A stretch of 64,000 bases of DNA from an uncultured Verrucomicrobia subdivision 3 bacterium (GTDB lineage: Bacteria; Verrucomicrobiota; Verrucomicrobiia; Limisphaerales; UBA11358), in assembly GCA_903865745.1 (NCBI GenBank), contig CAIPKV010000078.1, positions 1 to 64,000 on the forward strand, read 5' to 3'. Below are positions 1 to 6,539 of the stretch, one piece after another. The translations under genes were made by a program, and so were the position numbers. The notes below the pieces were generated by a model. That model was not told the origin of the DNA. It did no database searches and saw only the letters and a program-made list of their open reading frames with translations. Every line of letters starts with the position of its first letter. The first letter of the stretch is position 1.

Positions 1-1
1 G

Positions 2-241
2 GCAGCCGGCACCGGCAAGGTGACAGCGGCCTGGACCCTGCTGGCCGAAGCCCTGAAATACGGCGTCTGGCTCAAGGTCGGCGGCGTGGACCCGGCCTAC
101 CAGCAGGTGGCGACCGTGACCACGCTCGCCTACACCCTCACCAACCTGCCCAGCGGCCAGACCATCAGCGTGCAGATCACCGGCGAAAACAGCGGGGGCG
201 ACGGCCTGCCCGGCGACCCGGTGCAGATCATCGTGCCCTAA
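2..241 (+). CDS. Fibronectin type III-like protein, C-terminal fragment
   Basis: The frame is open from the left edge to a TAA at 239-241, so this is the 3' end of a gene starting outside the window. The roughly 79 visible residues have the alternating pattern of an FN3-like beta-sandwich, ending with strands around YTLTNLPSG and SVQITGEN. Such domains usually sit at the C-terminus of large secreted or surface proteins. A GTG at 20 could open a short ORF, but the frame continues upstream of it, so an internal start is unlikely. The gene ends only 22 bp before the stop of the truncated integrase, so the integrase breakpoint may lie here. Confidence 0.6.
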   Translation, partial: AAGTGKVTAAWTLLAEALKYGVWLKVGGVDPAYQQVATVTTLAYTLTNLPSGQTISVQITGENSGGDGLPGDPVQIIVP

Positions 242-263
242 GGCCACCCCCAAACCTCACCAC

Positions 264-413
264 CTATGCCGAATAGGCCGTCTCCGTGCGCGGCGAAAGA
301 TGCTTGAACCGGGCGACTTCATGGAACTGGTCTCGGAGCTTGCCCTTGGGATTGGGAAATCGTTTTTCCAACGGCGGACGCGCAGTATTTGCCAAAGGAG
401 ATTCAGTTTTCAT
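264..413 (-). pseudogene. intI: Integron integrase IntI, truncated N-terminal remnant
   Basis: Read on the minus strand, ATG at 413-411 opens a 49-codon frame that stops at TAG 266-264. It begins MKTESPLANT and contains KGKLRDQFHEVARFKHLSPR followed by TETAYSA. This matches the N-terminal SAM-like DNA-binding domain of integron tyrosine recombinases, where a KLLDQ..R..HYS.RTE.AY pattern is normal. The catalytic domain (the R-H-R-Y residues) and the integron-specific insertion are absent. It points away from a cassette array whose first recombination site is 94 bp upstream of its start codon, which is the canonical intI-attI arrangement. Family assignment rests on motif recognition, without an alignment. 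It must be inactive. Confidence 0.75.
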
Positions 414-513
414 ATTGAAATAACAATATGTTCGACAGGGGGTTGAGTCCAGCTTAGGCTAAAACCATGAAACCGGATAGACTGCACGACGAGGCGTCGA
501 TTATCTGTTAGGC
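414..513 (+). other. Putative attI region with first cassette junction
   Basis: The interval separates the start of the intI remnant from GTTAGGC at 507-513, the first cassette boundary (cleavage would be between G507 and T508). Location and length fit an attI site. The alternative is that 476-513 is the 3' half of an attC from a lost cassette, because TCTGTTAGGC (504-513) is the exact reverse complement of GCCTAACAGA at 2264-2273. No convincing cassette promoter was found in it. Confidence 0.5.
476..487 (+). repeat. 12-bp direct repeat flanking the cassette array (left copy)
   Basis: GATAGACTGCAC occurs here and again at 2276-2287, exactly 1800 bp away, so the two copies bracket the three cassettes. 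The right copy lies five bases after the GCCTAAC of the last attC-like end. This suggests that both flanks derive from one ancestral recombination site. Confidence 0.6.
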
Positions 514-526
514 CGCATCACACGCT

Positions 527-1078
527 ATGGCATTACTCGCTGAATCATTGGTTGACGAATGGCTCAATCGGAAGGGCTTTTTCACCGTCCGTGGCATCAA
601 GGATGGCGTGGACGAGATTGATTTGCTCGGCGTGCGTCCCACGTCAGCAGGACTTGAGGGTTGGCACGTTGAGGTGCAGGCCAGCTTCCGACCGGTCAAC
701 TTCATCACGAGGCTTACAGAGGAGCTATCTCGTTCGTTGGGCAAGAAGCGCGGAGCGGCGATTGCGAGGTCGGATGATATGATAAAGGAGTGCGTTAGAG
801 CTTGGGTTGATCACAAGTTCACGCGAGATGACAAGGTTGCAGCGAGAGAGAGAGCATGGCCTGGCATTCATTGGAAGTTTTACTTTGTCCACGGAGTAGC
901 TAAATATGAGGCTGAAGTTGCAGCTATCAAGCAGCATGACATTACGGTTATTCCGCTTCATCAGGTGCTCACAGAGCTTTGCACAGAAGATAGCGGCGGT
1001 GCTCGTGGCGCAGCAGGCACAGATTTCGCTGACATGATGGATTATTATGAGAAGCACAGAGCACGAAATGCGGCCTAA
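527..1078 (+). CDS. Cassette 1: PD-(D/E)XK-like nuclease-fold protein
   Basis: This 183-residue protein is encoded by the first cassette. Near residues 25-52 a glycine-rich turn is followed by VDEIDLLGV and then WHVEVQ, which resembles the beta-hairpin core of PD-(D/E)XK nucleases (acidic residue, strand, E-x-Q/K). The rest, with a conserved-looking WKFYFVHGVAKYEAE stretch, is not recognised. No signal peptide or membrane segment is visible, so it is probably cytoplasmic. The stop codon TAA is embedded in the attC. An actual nuclease activity or defence role is inference; it could also be a catalytically dead member of the fold. Confidence 0.6.
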   Translation: MALLAESLVDEWLNRKGFFTVRGIKDGVDEIDLLGVRPTSAGLEGWHVEVQASFRPVNFITRLTEELSRSLGKKRGAAIARSDDMIKECVRAWVDHKFTRDDKVAARERAWPGIHWKFYFVHGVAKYEAEVAAIKQHDITVIPLHQVLTELCTEDSGGARGAAGTDFADMMDYYEKHRARNAA

Positions 1079-1171
1079 CAAGTCGCCGGAGCCAACCGCC
1101 GTTGGCGCTGGCAGTTCCGCTGTCGCGGTTCACGCCGCGAGTCGGCGGTGGCTCAGCTTTTTTCGTTAGGC
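1073..1171 (+). repeat. attC: attC recombination site 1 (59-base element)
   Basis: It starts GCCTAAC (RYYYAAC) and ends GTTAGGC (GTTRRRY), 99 bp long. Inside, GAGCCAACCGCCG pairs with CGGCGGTGGCTC leaving one unpaired base, the extrahelical base expected in the folded bottom strand. It is 99 bp like attC2 and differs from it at only about three to four positions. Confidence 0.9.
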
Positions 1172-1194
1172 CACAACAACTATTCACATTGCAA

Positions 1195-1623
1195 ATGCAC
1201 GACGATAAGAAGGCAGAACTCAGGCAGCGACTTATTTTGCGAAGGGATTTCGATAATAAGTGGGCTATTGTAAATTTTGTCTGTTCTCAGATTTTTGTCG
1301 GCACATCAGTTTTAGCTAGTTTTGGCACCTGTGTCGTCGCAGCATCAAATTCCGCGTCGCCTTTAGCTTTGGGTATCTTGGCGGCATTACCAGGATCTGT
1401 TATTATGATTGATAGAAGCTTTCGTTTTCAAGATCGGTGGCGTTGGCACTGCATCGTGTCCACAAAATTCGCCCAACTTGAACAGAAGCTTACCATTGAG
1501 GACGGAAGTATTGATGAGGTTTCAAAAGAGATGTCGGATTATTTATACGAGATGGAAAAGAAATATCCATCTCATAGTCAAGTGATGGGGAACGAAGCGG
1601 TAGATAAACGATATGTGGCCTAA
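1195..1623 (+). CDS. Cassette 2: two-helix membrane protein (SLATT/DUF4231-like)
   Basis: The protein is 142 residues if translation starts at ATG 1195; an upstream in-frame start would run through the attC and is rejected. It has a charged N-terminus (HDDKKAELRQRL), two hydrophobic helices around residues 25-50 and 54-70 with a short SNSASP turn, and a charged C-terminal helical region (EDGSIDEVSKEMSDYLYEME). This resembles the SLATT family of two-transmembrane effectors and DUF4231 proteins, which act at the membrane in nucleotide-signalled defence systems. The similarity is architectural; no diagnostic motif was seen. The GC content is lower than that of the chromosomal genes, as often seen for cassettes. 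The stop codon is within attC2. Confidence 0.55.
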   Translation: MHDDKKAELRQRLILRRDFDNKWAIVNFVCSQIFVGTSVLASFGTCVVAASNSASPLALGILAALPGSVIMIDRSFRFQDRWRWHCIVSTKFAQLEQKLTIEDGSIDEVSKEMSDYLYEMEKKYPSHSQVMGNEAVDKRYVA

Positions 1624-1716
1624 CCAGTCGCCGGAGCCAACCGCCGTTGGCGCGGTCAGTTCCGCTGTCGCGGTTCACGCCGCGAGTCGGCGGTGGCTCA
1701 GCTTTTTTCGTTAGGC
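1618..1716 (+). repeat. attC: attC recombination site 2 (59-base element)
   Basis: It runs from GCCTAAC at 1618-1624 to GTTAGGC at 1710-1716, 99 bp, with the same internal inverted repeats as attC1. The only differences seen are one base right after the first core site and a small cluster at the start of the central loop. Such homogeneous attC sites are typical of chromosomal integrons. Confidence 0.9.
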
Positions 1717-1729
1717 GGCTACACACGTC

Positions 1730-2269
1730 ATGCACATATTCCCACTTATCGTTTTAGTTGTCGTCGTTGTGATTCTCGTCGTGGCGGGAGCGTTGCTTCG
1801 GCCAGCAGACCCAGCAGCCAAGCCATCGGGCAGTTCGCCAGCTTACGAAGCTATCCCGGCTTTGCTGACAGCAGCCGAGCGTTCGTTCTTTGGCGTGCTT
1901 CAGCAGGCGTTGGCATCCGATTACCAGATTTTCGCCAAGGTTAGGCTGGCAGATATAGTTCGCCCAGTTAAGAGTCCGAGCCGCAGTGGTTGGCAGTCAG
2001 CTTTCAATCGCATCACCGGCAAGCACGTTGATTTTGTGCTTTGCGATGCGGAGCGTCTTGGCATAGTTGCGGTGGTTGAGTTGGACGACCGCACGCATGA
2101 GCGGTTCGAGCGCGGAGTTCGTGATAGCTTGGTTGATACCGCACTTGCAGACGCCGGCATTCCGGTTTTACGAGTTTCGGCACGTCAGGCTTATTCGCCA
2201 GCGCAGATTCGTGAGCAGGTGCAGAGTCTTTTTCATTCGCATGAGAGAGTCACTAAAAACGCCGCCTAA
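1730..2269 (+). CDS. Cassette 3: membrane-anchored DUF2726 protein
   Basis: This 179-residue protein begins with one hydrophobic helix (residues 5-23, rich in V/I/L) and a short linker, then a DUF2726 domain. Family marks visible are LLTAAERSFFGVL, FAKVRLADIV, KHVDFVLCD, VVELDDRTHERFERGVRD and AGIPVLRVSA. DUF2726 adopts a restriction-endonuclease/Vsr-like fold and is frequently fused to single N-terminal helices; its function is not established. The start ATG at 1730 lies 14 bp after the attC2 end. The stop TAA lies inside the terminal GCCTAAC. It is probably anchored to the inner membrane with the domain in the cytoplasm. Confidence 0.8.
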   Translation: MHIFPLIVLVVVVVILVVAGALLRPADPAAKPSGSSPAYEAIPALLTAAERSFFGVLQQALASDYQIFAKVRLADIVRPVKSPSRSGWQSAFNRITGKHVDFVLCDAERLGIVAVVELDDRTHERFERGVRDSLVDTALADAGIPVLRVSARQAYSPAQIREQVQSLFHSHERVTKNAA

Positions 2270-2287
2270 CAGACTGATAGACTGCAC
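2264..2287 (+). repeat. attC: Truncated terminal attC and right copy of the 12-bp repeat
   Basis: GCCTAAC at 2264-2270 overlaps the stop of cassette 3 and is followed by AGACTGATAGACTGCAC. No GTTRRRY partner with a pairing arm occurs at the normal distance; GTTGGAT at 2296-2302 is too close and unpaired. The site is therefore a half-site, and the array ends in ordinary non-coding DNA running to about 2512. Confidence 0.6.
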
Positions 2288-2512
2288 CGGTTGAGGTTGG
2301 ATCAGTTTAGACCCATTCCCCGTAAAAGGGTCAGTCCCGCTTCCAATTTACACCAGCTTTCATTCGGCATTCTGCCTTCATCCTTCTGCCTTCGCCTCCC
2401 CGCCCCGGCTTCGTCGGTTCACGTAATGGGCTGGGTGGCTAGCAAGTGGCAAACTTCGATGCCGTTAATCAAGGCTGGCCTGGCAACGCCAACCGTGACT
2501 ACTTGGAAAACT

Positions 2513-4510
2513 TCACGCCAGCTTCGGCGTGAGCTGGCCTGCGGGTTGCGGGGTAGAACCGGAGGTTGGCGTTTCTAATTCCGGATGAAAATGCTCCAGC
2601 TCCTCGCCCTTGCGCACGAGGCGGGCGCTGTTGAAAATCACAATCAGCGAGCCCACATTGTGAAGTAGCGCCGCGACTATGGGCCCGATATACCCAAATG
2701 CCGTTGCCGCCAAACCAACGATAATGAAGACTACGCCGAAGAGGAAATTCTGGTTGATGACGGCGCGCGTGCTGCGCGAAAGCTTGACCAAAAACGGCAG
2801 GCGGCGCAGGTCGTTATTCATCAGCGCAATCGTCGCACTGTGAATGGCGACTTCACTGCCCGCTGCGCCCATCGCGATGCCGATGTCACCTGCCGCGAGC
2901 GCCGGCGCGTCGTTCACACCATCGCCAACGACGGCGACTTGGTAGCCTTTCGCCTTTACCGCCCGGACAAACTCAACTTTGTTCTGCGGCAGGCAATCGC
3001 CCTTCGCTTCTTCGCAGCCAATCTCGGCGGCAACCCGCGCGGCAACCACATGGCGGTCGCCAGAAATCATGGATATGCGGCGGACGCCAGCTTCCTTCAA
3101 TTCCGCTAGCGCCTCCTTTGCCTCGGCGCGGGTCTGATCCTGCATGCCGACCCAGCCAACGCACTTGCCGTTTTGCGCGACGAAAATCAGGCTCCACCCT
3201 TCGGTCTCGTTCAAGTCCACGGACTTCTCAAAGCTGGCATCAATGCCATTATCCTTGAGCCATTGCGCGCGACCGACCAGAACTGCCGCACCATTGATCT
3301 GTGCCTTCACGCCGCGACCGGCGGTTTCAGAAAATTCTTTCGGCTCGGCCAGCGGAACCCCGGCTTCAGATGCCAGCACAGCCAGCGCCTTGGCCGTCGG
3401 ATGGTTGCTATATTTTTCAGCCGACGCCGCAAGCAGCAAAAGTTCGGCGGGCTTGGTGTCACCAATCGGGGCGAGTCGGCTGACCGCGAGCTGACCAGTC
3501 GTGAGCGTACCGGTCTTGTCGAAGACGAAGGCATTAATTTTTGCCGCCAGTTCAATATCAGCAACGTTCTTGATTAAAATACCCAAACGCGCAGCAGCGG
3601 AAAGCGCGGCGACCATCGCGGTGGGCGTTGCGAGAATGAAGGCGCACGGGCAGGATACCACAAACACCGCGATGACGCGGTTCAAATCATGCGTGAACGC
3701 CCAGACCAGCGCGCCGATGACCAGCACGAGCGGCGTGTAAAAGCCCATATATTGATCGACGATTTTCTGGATTGGCAGTTTGGTTTTTTCGGCGGCAATG
3801 ATGAGCTCCCGCACGCGGCCCAGCGTCGTGTCGGTACCGGCGCGGCTGACTTTGATTTCCAGGACACCGGTAAGATTCTGCGTGCCGGCAAACACTTCGT
3901 CGCCAGTGCTTTTTTCTGCGGGCAAGGATTCGCCCGTGATGGTGGCTTGATTGAATGAACCTTGACCGTTCACGATGATGCCGTCTGCTGCGACGTTGTC
4001 ACCGGGACGGATGCGAATGACATCGCCGACAGCGAGCTGACTGGCGGCGACTTCTTCCTCTTTGCCATCTTTTAAAAGTCGGCGCGCTTTCGTGGGCGTG
4101 AGCTTGATGAGCGATTCGATGGAGTCACGTGCGCCCTGCGCGGTGCGCGTCTCGATGATTTCGCCGGTGAGCATGAAGAAAGCAACGATGCCAGCGGTCT
4201 CGTAATTGCCAGACGCGAACGCAGCCAGCACAGCAATGGCGACGAGTTCGTTAATGCTCAAATTGCCGCGCCGCAAATCCTTCACGGCCGTGACGATAAT
4301 GGGATAGCCGAGAATGATCGAACCAATCATGGCGCTGGCGCTGGCGAGCGTGCTGCCGGCGTCAAACAGCCAGTCTACGATGAAGGCGTTTAGTACAAAG
4401 ACGACCCCGAGAACGGCTTGCCAGAGATGCACGACAGAATGTTCGTGATCGTGGCCGCAGCCGCACTTGTCATCGTGTTCGTGCTGGCTTAAAAGCGAAG
4501 TGACTTGCAT
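2513..4510 (-). CDS. Heavy-metal translocating P1B-type ATPase
   Basis: This 665-residue ATPase exports a transition metal across the inner membrane. Seen in order: a Cys/His-rich N-terminus (HEHDDKCGCGHDHEH) instead of a folded HMA domain, paired helices, the actuator motif TGES, the ion-binding VSCPCAF in the membrane, DKTGTL as phosphorylation site, NHPTAKA (HP motif) and GDGVNDAPAL. Two C-terminal helices follow. The CPC motif fits Zn/Cd/Pb or Cu exporters; the substrate cannot be fixed from sequence. It is the last gene of a minus-strand operon, 12 bp after an HflK-like gene whose N-terminus is also His-rich. The C-terminal tail is Pro/Thr-rich. Confidence 0.92.
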   Translation of the reverse strand: MQVTSLLSQHEHDDKCGCGHDHEHSVVHLWQAVLGVVFVLNAFIVDWLFDAGSTLASASAMIGSIILGYPIIVTAVKDLRRGNLSINELVAIAVLAAFASGNYETAGIVAFFMLTGEIIETRTAQGARDSIESLIKLTPTKARRLLKDGKEEEVAASQLAVGDVIRIRPGDNVAADGIIVNGQGSFNQATITGESLPAEKSTGDEVFAGTQNLTGVLEIKVSRAGTDTTLGRVRELIIAAEKTKLPIQKIVDQYMGFYTPLVLVIGALVWAFTHDLNRVIAVFVVSCPCAFILATPTAMVAALSAAARLGILIKNVADIELAAKINAFVFDKTGTLTTGQLAVSRLAPIGDTKPAELLLLAASAEKYSNHPTAKALAVLASEAGVPLAEPKEFSETAGRGVKAQINGAAVLVGRAQWLKDNGIDASFEKSVDLNETEGWSLIFVAQNGKCVGWVGMQDQTRAEAKEALAELKEAGVRRISMISGDRHVVAARVAAEIGCEEAKGDCLPQNKVEFVRAVKAKGYQVAVVGDGVNDAPALAAGDIGIAMGAAGSEVAIHSATIALMNNDLRRLPFLVKLSRSTRAVINQNFLFGVVFIIVGLAATAFGYIGPIVAALLHNVGSLIVIFNSARLVRKGEELEHFHPELETPTSGSTPQPAGQLTPKLA

Positions 4511-4522
4511 ACAAATTTCGAT

Positions 4523-5629
4523 TTACGGATTCGCCGCCGATTTTGGCTGTGGCGGTTCGCGGTTCAACTGTAGCCTAAGTTCACGCGGCTTGCCATCGGC
4601 GCGCTGCGGTAAAAATATTTTGTCCTGCACGTTCGTTAGAATCTGGGTCATGGCCTTGGCCAGTTCCAATTGCGCAAAAAGATTGGGATTACCCGTGTAT
4701 TTCGGAAGAAGTTCGTTGAAGGCAGTCGCATCGGATTCGATGGCGGTGACGTAGCGGGTGCGGGCAGATTCGGCGGCGTTGGTGATGGATGCAGCCGCGG
4801 CGCCAGCTTGGCTGGCGATACGGTTTTGCTCACTCAAGGCGTCGTTGATGAGCTTGTCACGATTCTGGCGCGCGGTGGTCACCATCGCAAACACATCCTT
4901 CAACTGGCGCGGCGCAACGCTCTGCACCTGCACTTGATCAATTGCCACGCCAAGATGCTCGCGCTCGGCCAGTTCGCTCACGCGCTGGCTGACGGCGTCT
5001 TGAAAGCCGGCAATGTCACGTGTGAGGATGTCATCCACGTTGAATCGCGCGGCGGTGAGAATAAGCGCTTCGTTGGCGGCGTTCTGCACTGCATTGGAAA
5101 CCCCGGCGAGGTTAAAAATCTGATTTGTGCCGCCTGCGAAATTGAAGATGGCCGTGCGCGGGTCGTCAATGTGATACGAAACCGTGGCGCGAGTATGAAT
5201 GATATTGCGGTCAGCCGTGACGACATAGCCGTCGATCTGCGGATTGAGCGACGGACCGGCAGGCGCCTCGGTACCTGCGAGCTCCTGTTCCGGGGTGGTC
5301 AGATACCAGCCAACCGTGGACGAAACTTTCTGTATTTCCGTGATGGGAATGCGGATGACTTCATCAATCGGATAGGGCAGCGACCAGTGCAGCCCCGCGC
5401 CAAGCAGCATTTTCTGGCCGTCGCCCTGCGGCTTGCCAAAGCGAAGAATGACCGCCTTCTCCTGCGGGCCCACGGTGAAGAATCCCGCTGCAAAAATAAC
5501 TACGACCAGCGTGGCCATCGCAATCTTGACGATGACGAAGCTGCTGCGCAACGCCTCGGCCAGCGCCTGCGAACCGGCGTCCTGCATTTGCGGCGCAGGC
5601 GAATGGTCGTGATGTTCGTGGTCGCTCAT
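4523..5629 (-). CDS. HflK-like SPFH/band 7 membrane protein
   Basis: The protein is 368 residues from the ATG at 5629, chosen because the longer frame overlaps the upstream gene and lacks family similarity. It has a His-rich cytoplasmic start (MSDHEHHDHSP), one transmembrane helix near residues 30-55, then the SPFH domain beginning VGPQEKAVILRFGKP and including GLHWSLPYPIDEV, typical of HflK. A long Ala/Glu-rich helical region follows (ASQAGAAAASITNAAESART), expected to build the oligomeric cage wall. HflK normally pairs with HflC around FtsH; an HflC-like gene lies 7 bp upstream, but no FtsH is encoded here. Confidence 0.85.
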   Translation of the reverse strand: MSDHEHHDHSPAPQMQDAGSQALAEALRSSFVIVKIAMATLVVVIFAAGFFTVGPQEKAVILRFGKPQGDGQKMLLGAGLHWSLPYPIDEVIRIPITEIQKVSSTVGWYLTTPEQELAGTEAPAGPSLNPQIDGYVVTADRNIIHTRATVSYHIDDPRTAIFNFAGGTNQIFNLAGVSNAVQNAANEALILTAARFNVDDILTRDIAGFQDAVSQRVSELAEREHLGVAIDQVQVQSVAPRQLKDVFAMVTTARQNRDKLINDALSEQNRIASQAGAAAASITNAAESARTRYVTAIESDATAFNELLPKYTGNPNLFAQLELAKAMTQILTNVQDKIFLPQRADGKPRELRLQLNREPPQPKSAANP

Positions 5630-5636
5630 GGCTGAA

Positions 5637-6539
5637 TCACTTCGAGTTCGCCGGCAGATTTTGGAACAAGCTGAACGGCGGCGTGCGCTCGTCAAAGATC
5701 AGCGTGGATTTCTGGTTCAGCGAATTTTCCAAAGTCTTGAGCTGCTCCAGGAAAATTGCCAAATCCGGGTTCTGCTGGAACACGCTCAAAGTCTTCGCAG
5801 CCTCCGCCACGCCCGCGCCTTCAATGCGAGTCGCATCCGCCTGTGCGTTGGCAATGACGTCGGCAGCCTGGCGCTCGGCGGCAGATTTGATCTTGGTTGC
5901 CTCGGCTTCGCCTTGAAATTGCGCCTCGCTGATCAGCACCTGCCGCTCTGACTTCATGCGGTCAAACACCGTCTGGGTTACGCTTTCCGGCAGGCCGAGC
6001 TTCTTGACGCCAAGAAAATCAATGCTGATGCCGTAATTCTGCGTCGCCAGTTGGTTTTGCACGGCGGTTTTAATCTCATCTTCAATCGCCTCCAGCTTGA
6101 GCTGCTTTGGGTCGGCATTTACAAAGTCGGCCAAATTATGTTTGCCAATGACCGCCGCCTTGGCACTGCGGAGCATGGCTTCAAGCTGGCGTTGCGCTGC
6201 CTCCACCGAACCACCCGCAAACTTCGGAAAGAATTCCTTCGCATCAGAAATGCGCCAGCCGACATAAACACTGGTCAGCAGCATGGTGTTGTCGGCTGTG
6301 AGGTTCTCGCTGTATTTGTCCTCGAAATTCTGCACGCGCTGGTCGAAACGATAGACCTGCTGGATCGGCCACGGCCACTTGAAGTAGAGATTCGGCTGGT
6401 CAATGTTGTTGGGAGCAGGCTTGCCGAAGGTCGTCAGCACGGCAACTTCCGACTGGCGCACCTGGAAGGTGAACAGCAGCAGCGCAAATATCACCACCAG
6501 CACGGCGGCGATGACGATGGTAATCAGATTCTTTTTCAT
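5637..6539 (-). CDS. HflC-like SPFH/band 7 membrane protein
   Basis: This 300-residue protein has a signal-anchor helix (residues 5-24) and an SPFH domain starting RQSEVAVLTTFGKP, with YFKWPWPIQQVYRFDQRV as the typical HflC segment. A helical C-terminal half follows with QGEAEATKIKSAAERQA, the coiled-coil repeat of SPFH proteins. It lies between a larger HflK-like gene (4-bp overlap at 6536-6539) and a smaller one (7-bp gap), so the three are almost certainly cotranslated and likely form a hetero-oligomeric ring. HflC itself modulates the FtsH protease in Escherichia coli; whether that applies here is unknown. Confidence 0.85.
   Translation of the reverse strand: MKKNLITIVIAAVLVVIFALLLFTFQVRQSEVAVLTTFGKPAPNNIDQPNLYFKWPWPIQQVYRFDQRVQNFEDKYSENLTADNTMLLTSVYVGWRISDAKEFFPKFAGGSVEAAQRQLEAMLRSAKAAVIGKHNLADFVNADPKQLKLEAIEDEIKTAVQNQLATQNYGISIDFLGVKKLGLPESVTQTVFDRMKSERQVLISEAQFQGEAEATKIKSAAERQAADVIANAQADATRIEGAGVAEAAKTLSVFQQNPDLAIFLEQLKTLENSLNQKSTLIFDERTPPFSLFQNLPANSK

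Larger units (their letters stand above)
264..2287. mobile_element. Decayed integron with three gene cassettes
   Basis: The order is truncated intI (minus strand), attI region, then three plus-strand cassettes each holding one ORF: 507-1164 (ORF 527-1078), 1165-1709 (ORF 1195-1623) and 1710 onward (ORF 1730-2269). Two full attC sites of 99 bp separate them, and a truncated attC-like end follows the third ORF. In each cassette the stop codon lies inside the first seven bases of the attC, as is common for gene cassettes. With the integrase cut to 49 codons the array can move only if an integrase is supplied in trans. Confidence 0.8.

Noticed and set aside
969-1187. Minus-strand ORFs through the attC sites (KKAEPPPTRGVNRDSG)
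   Set aside because: They are translations of attC sequence, recurring at both sites.
2264-2302. Complete third attC ending at GTTGGAT
   Set aside because: 39 bp is too short and the interior does not pair.
2291-2578. 95-codon plus-strand ORF downstream of the integron
   Set aside because: Low-complexity composition, overlaps the end of the P-type ATPase gene antisense, no recognisable motif.
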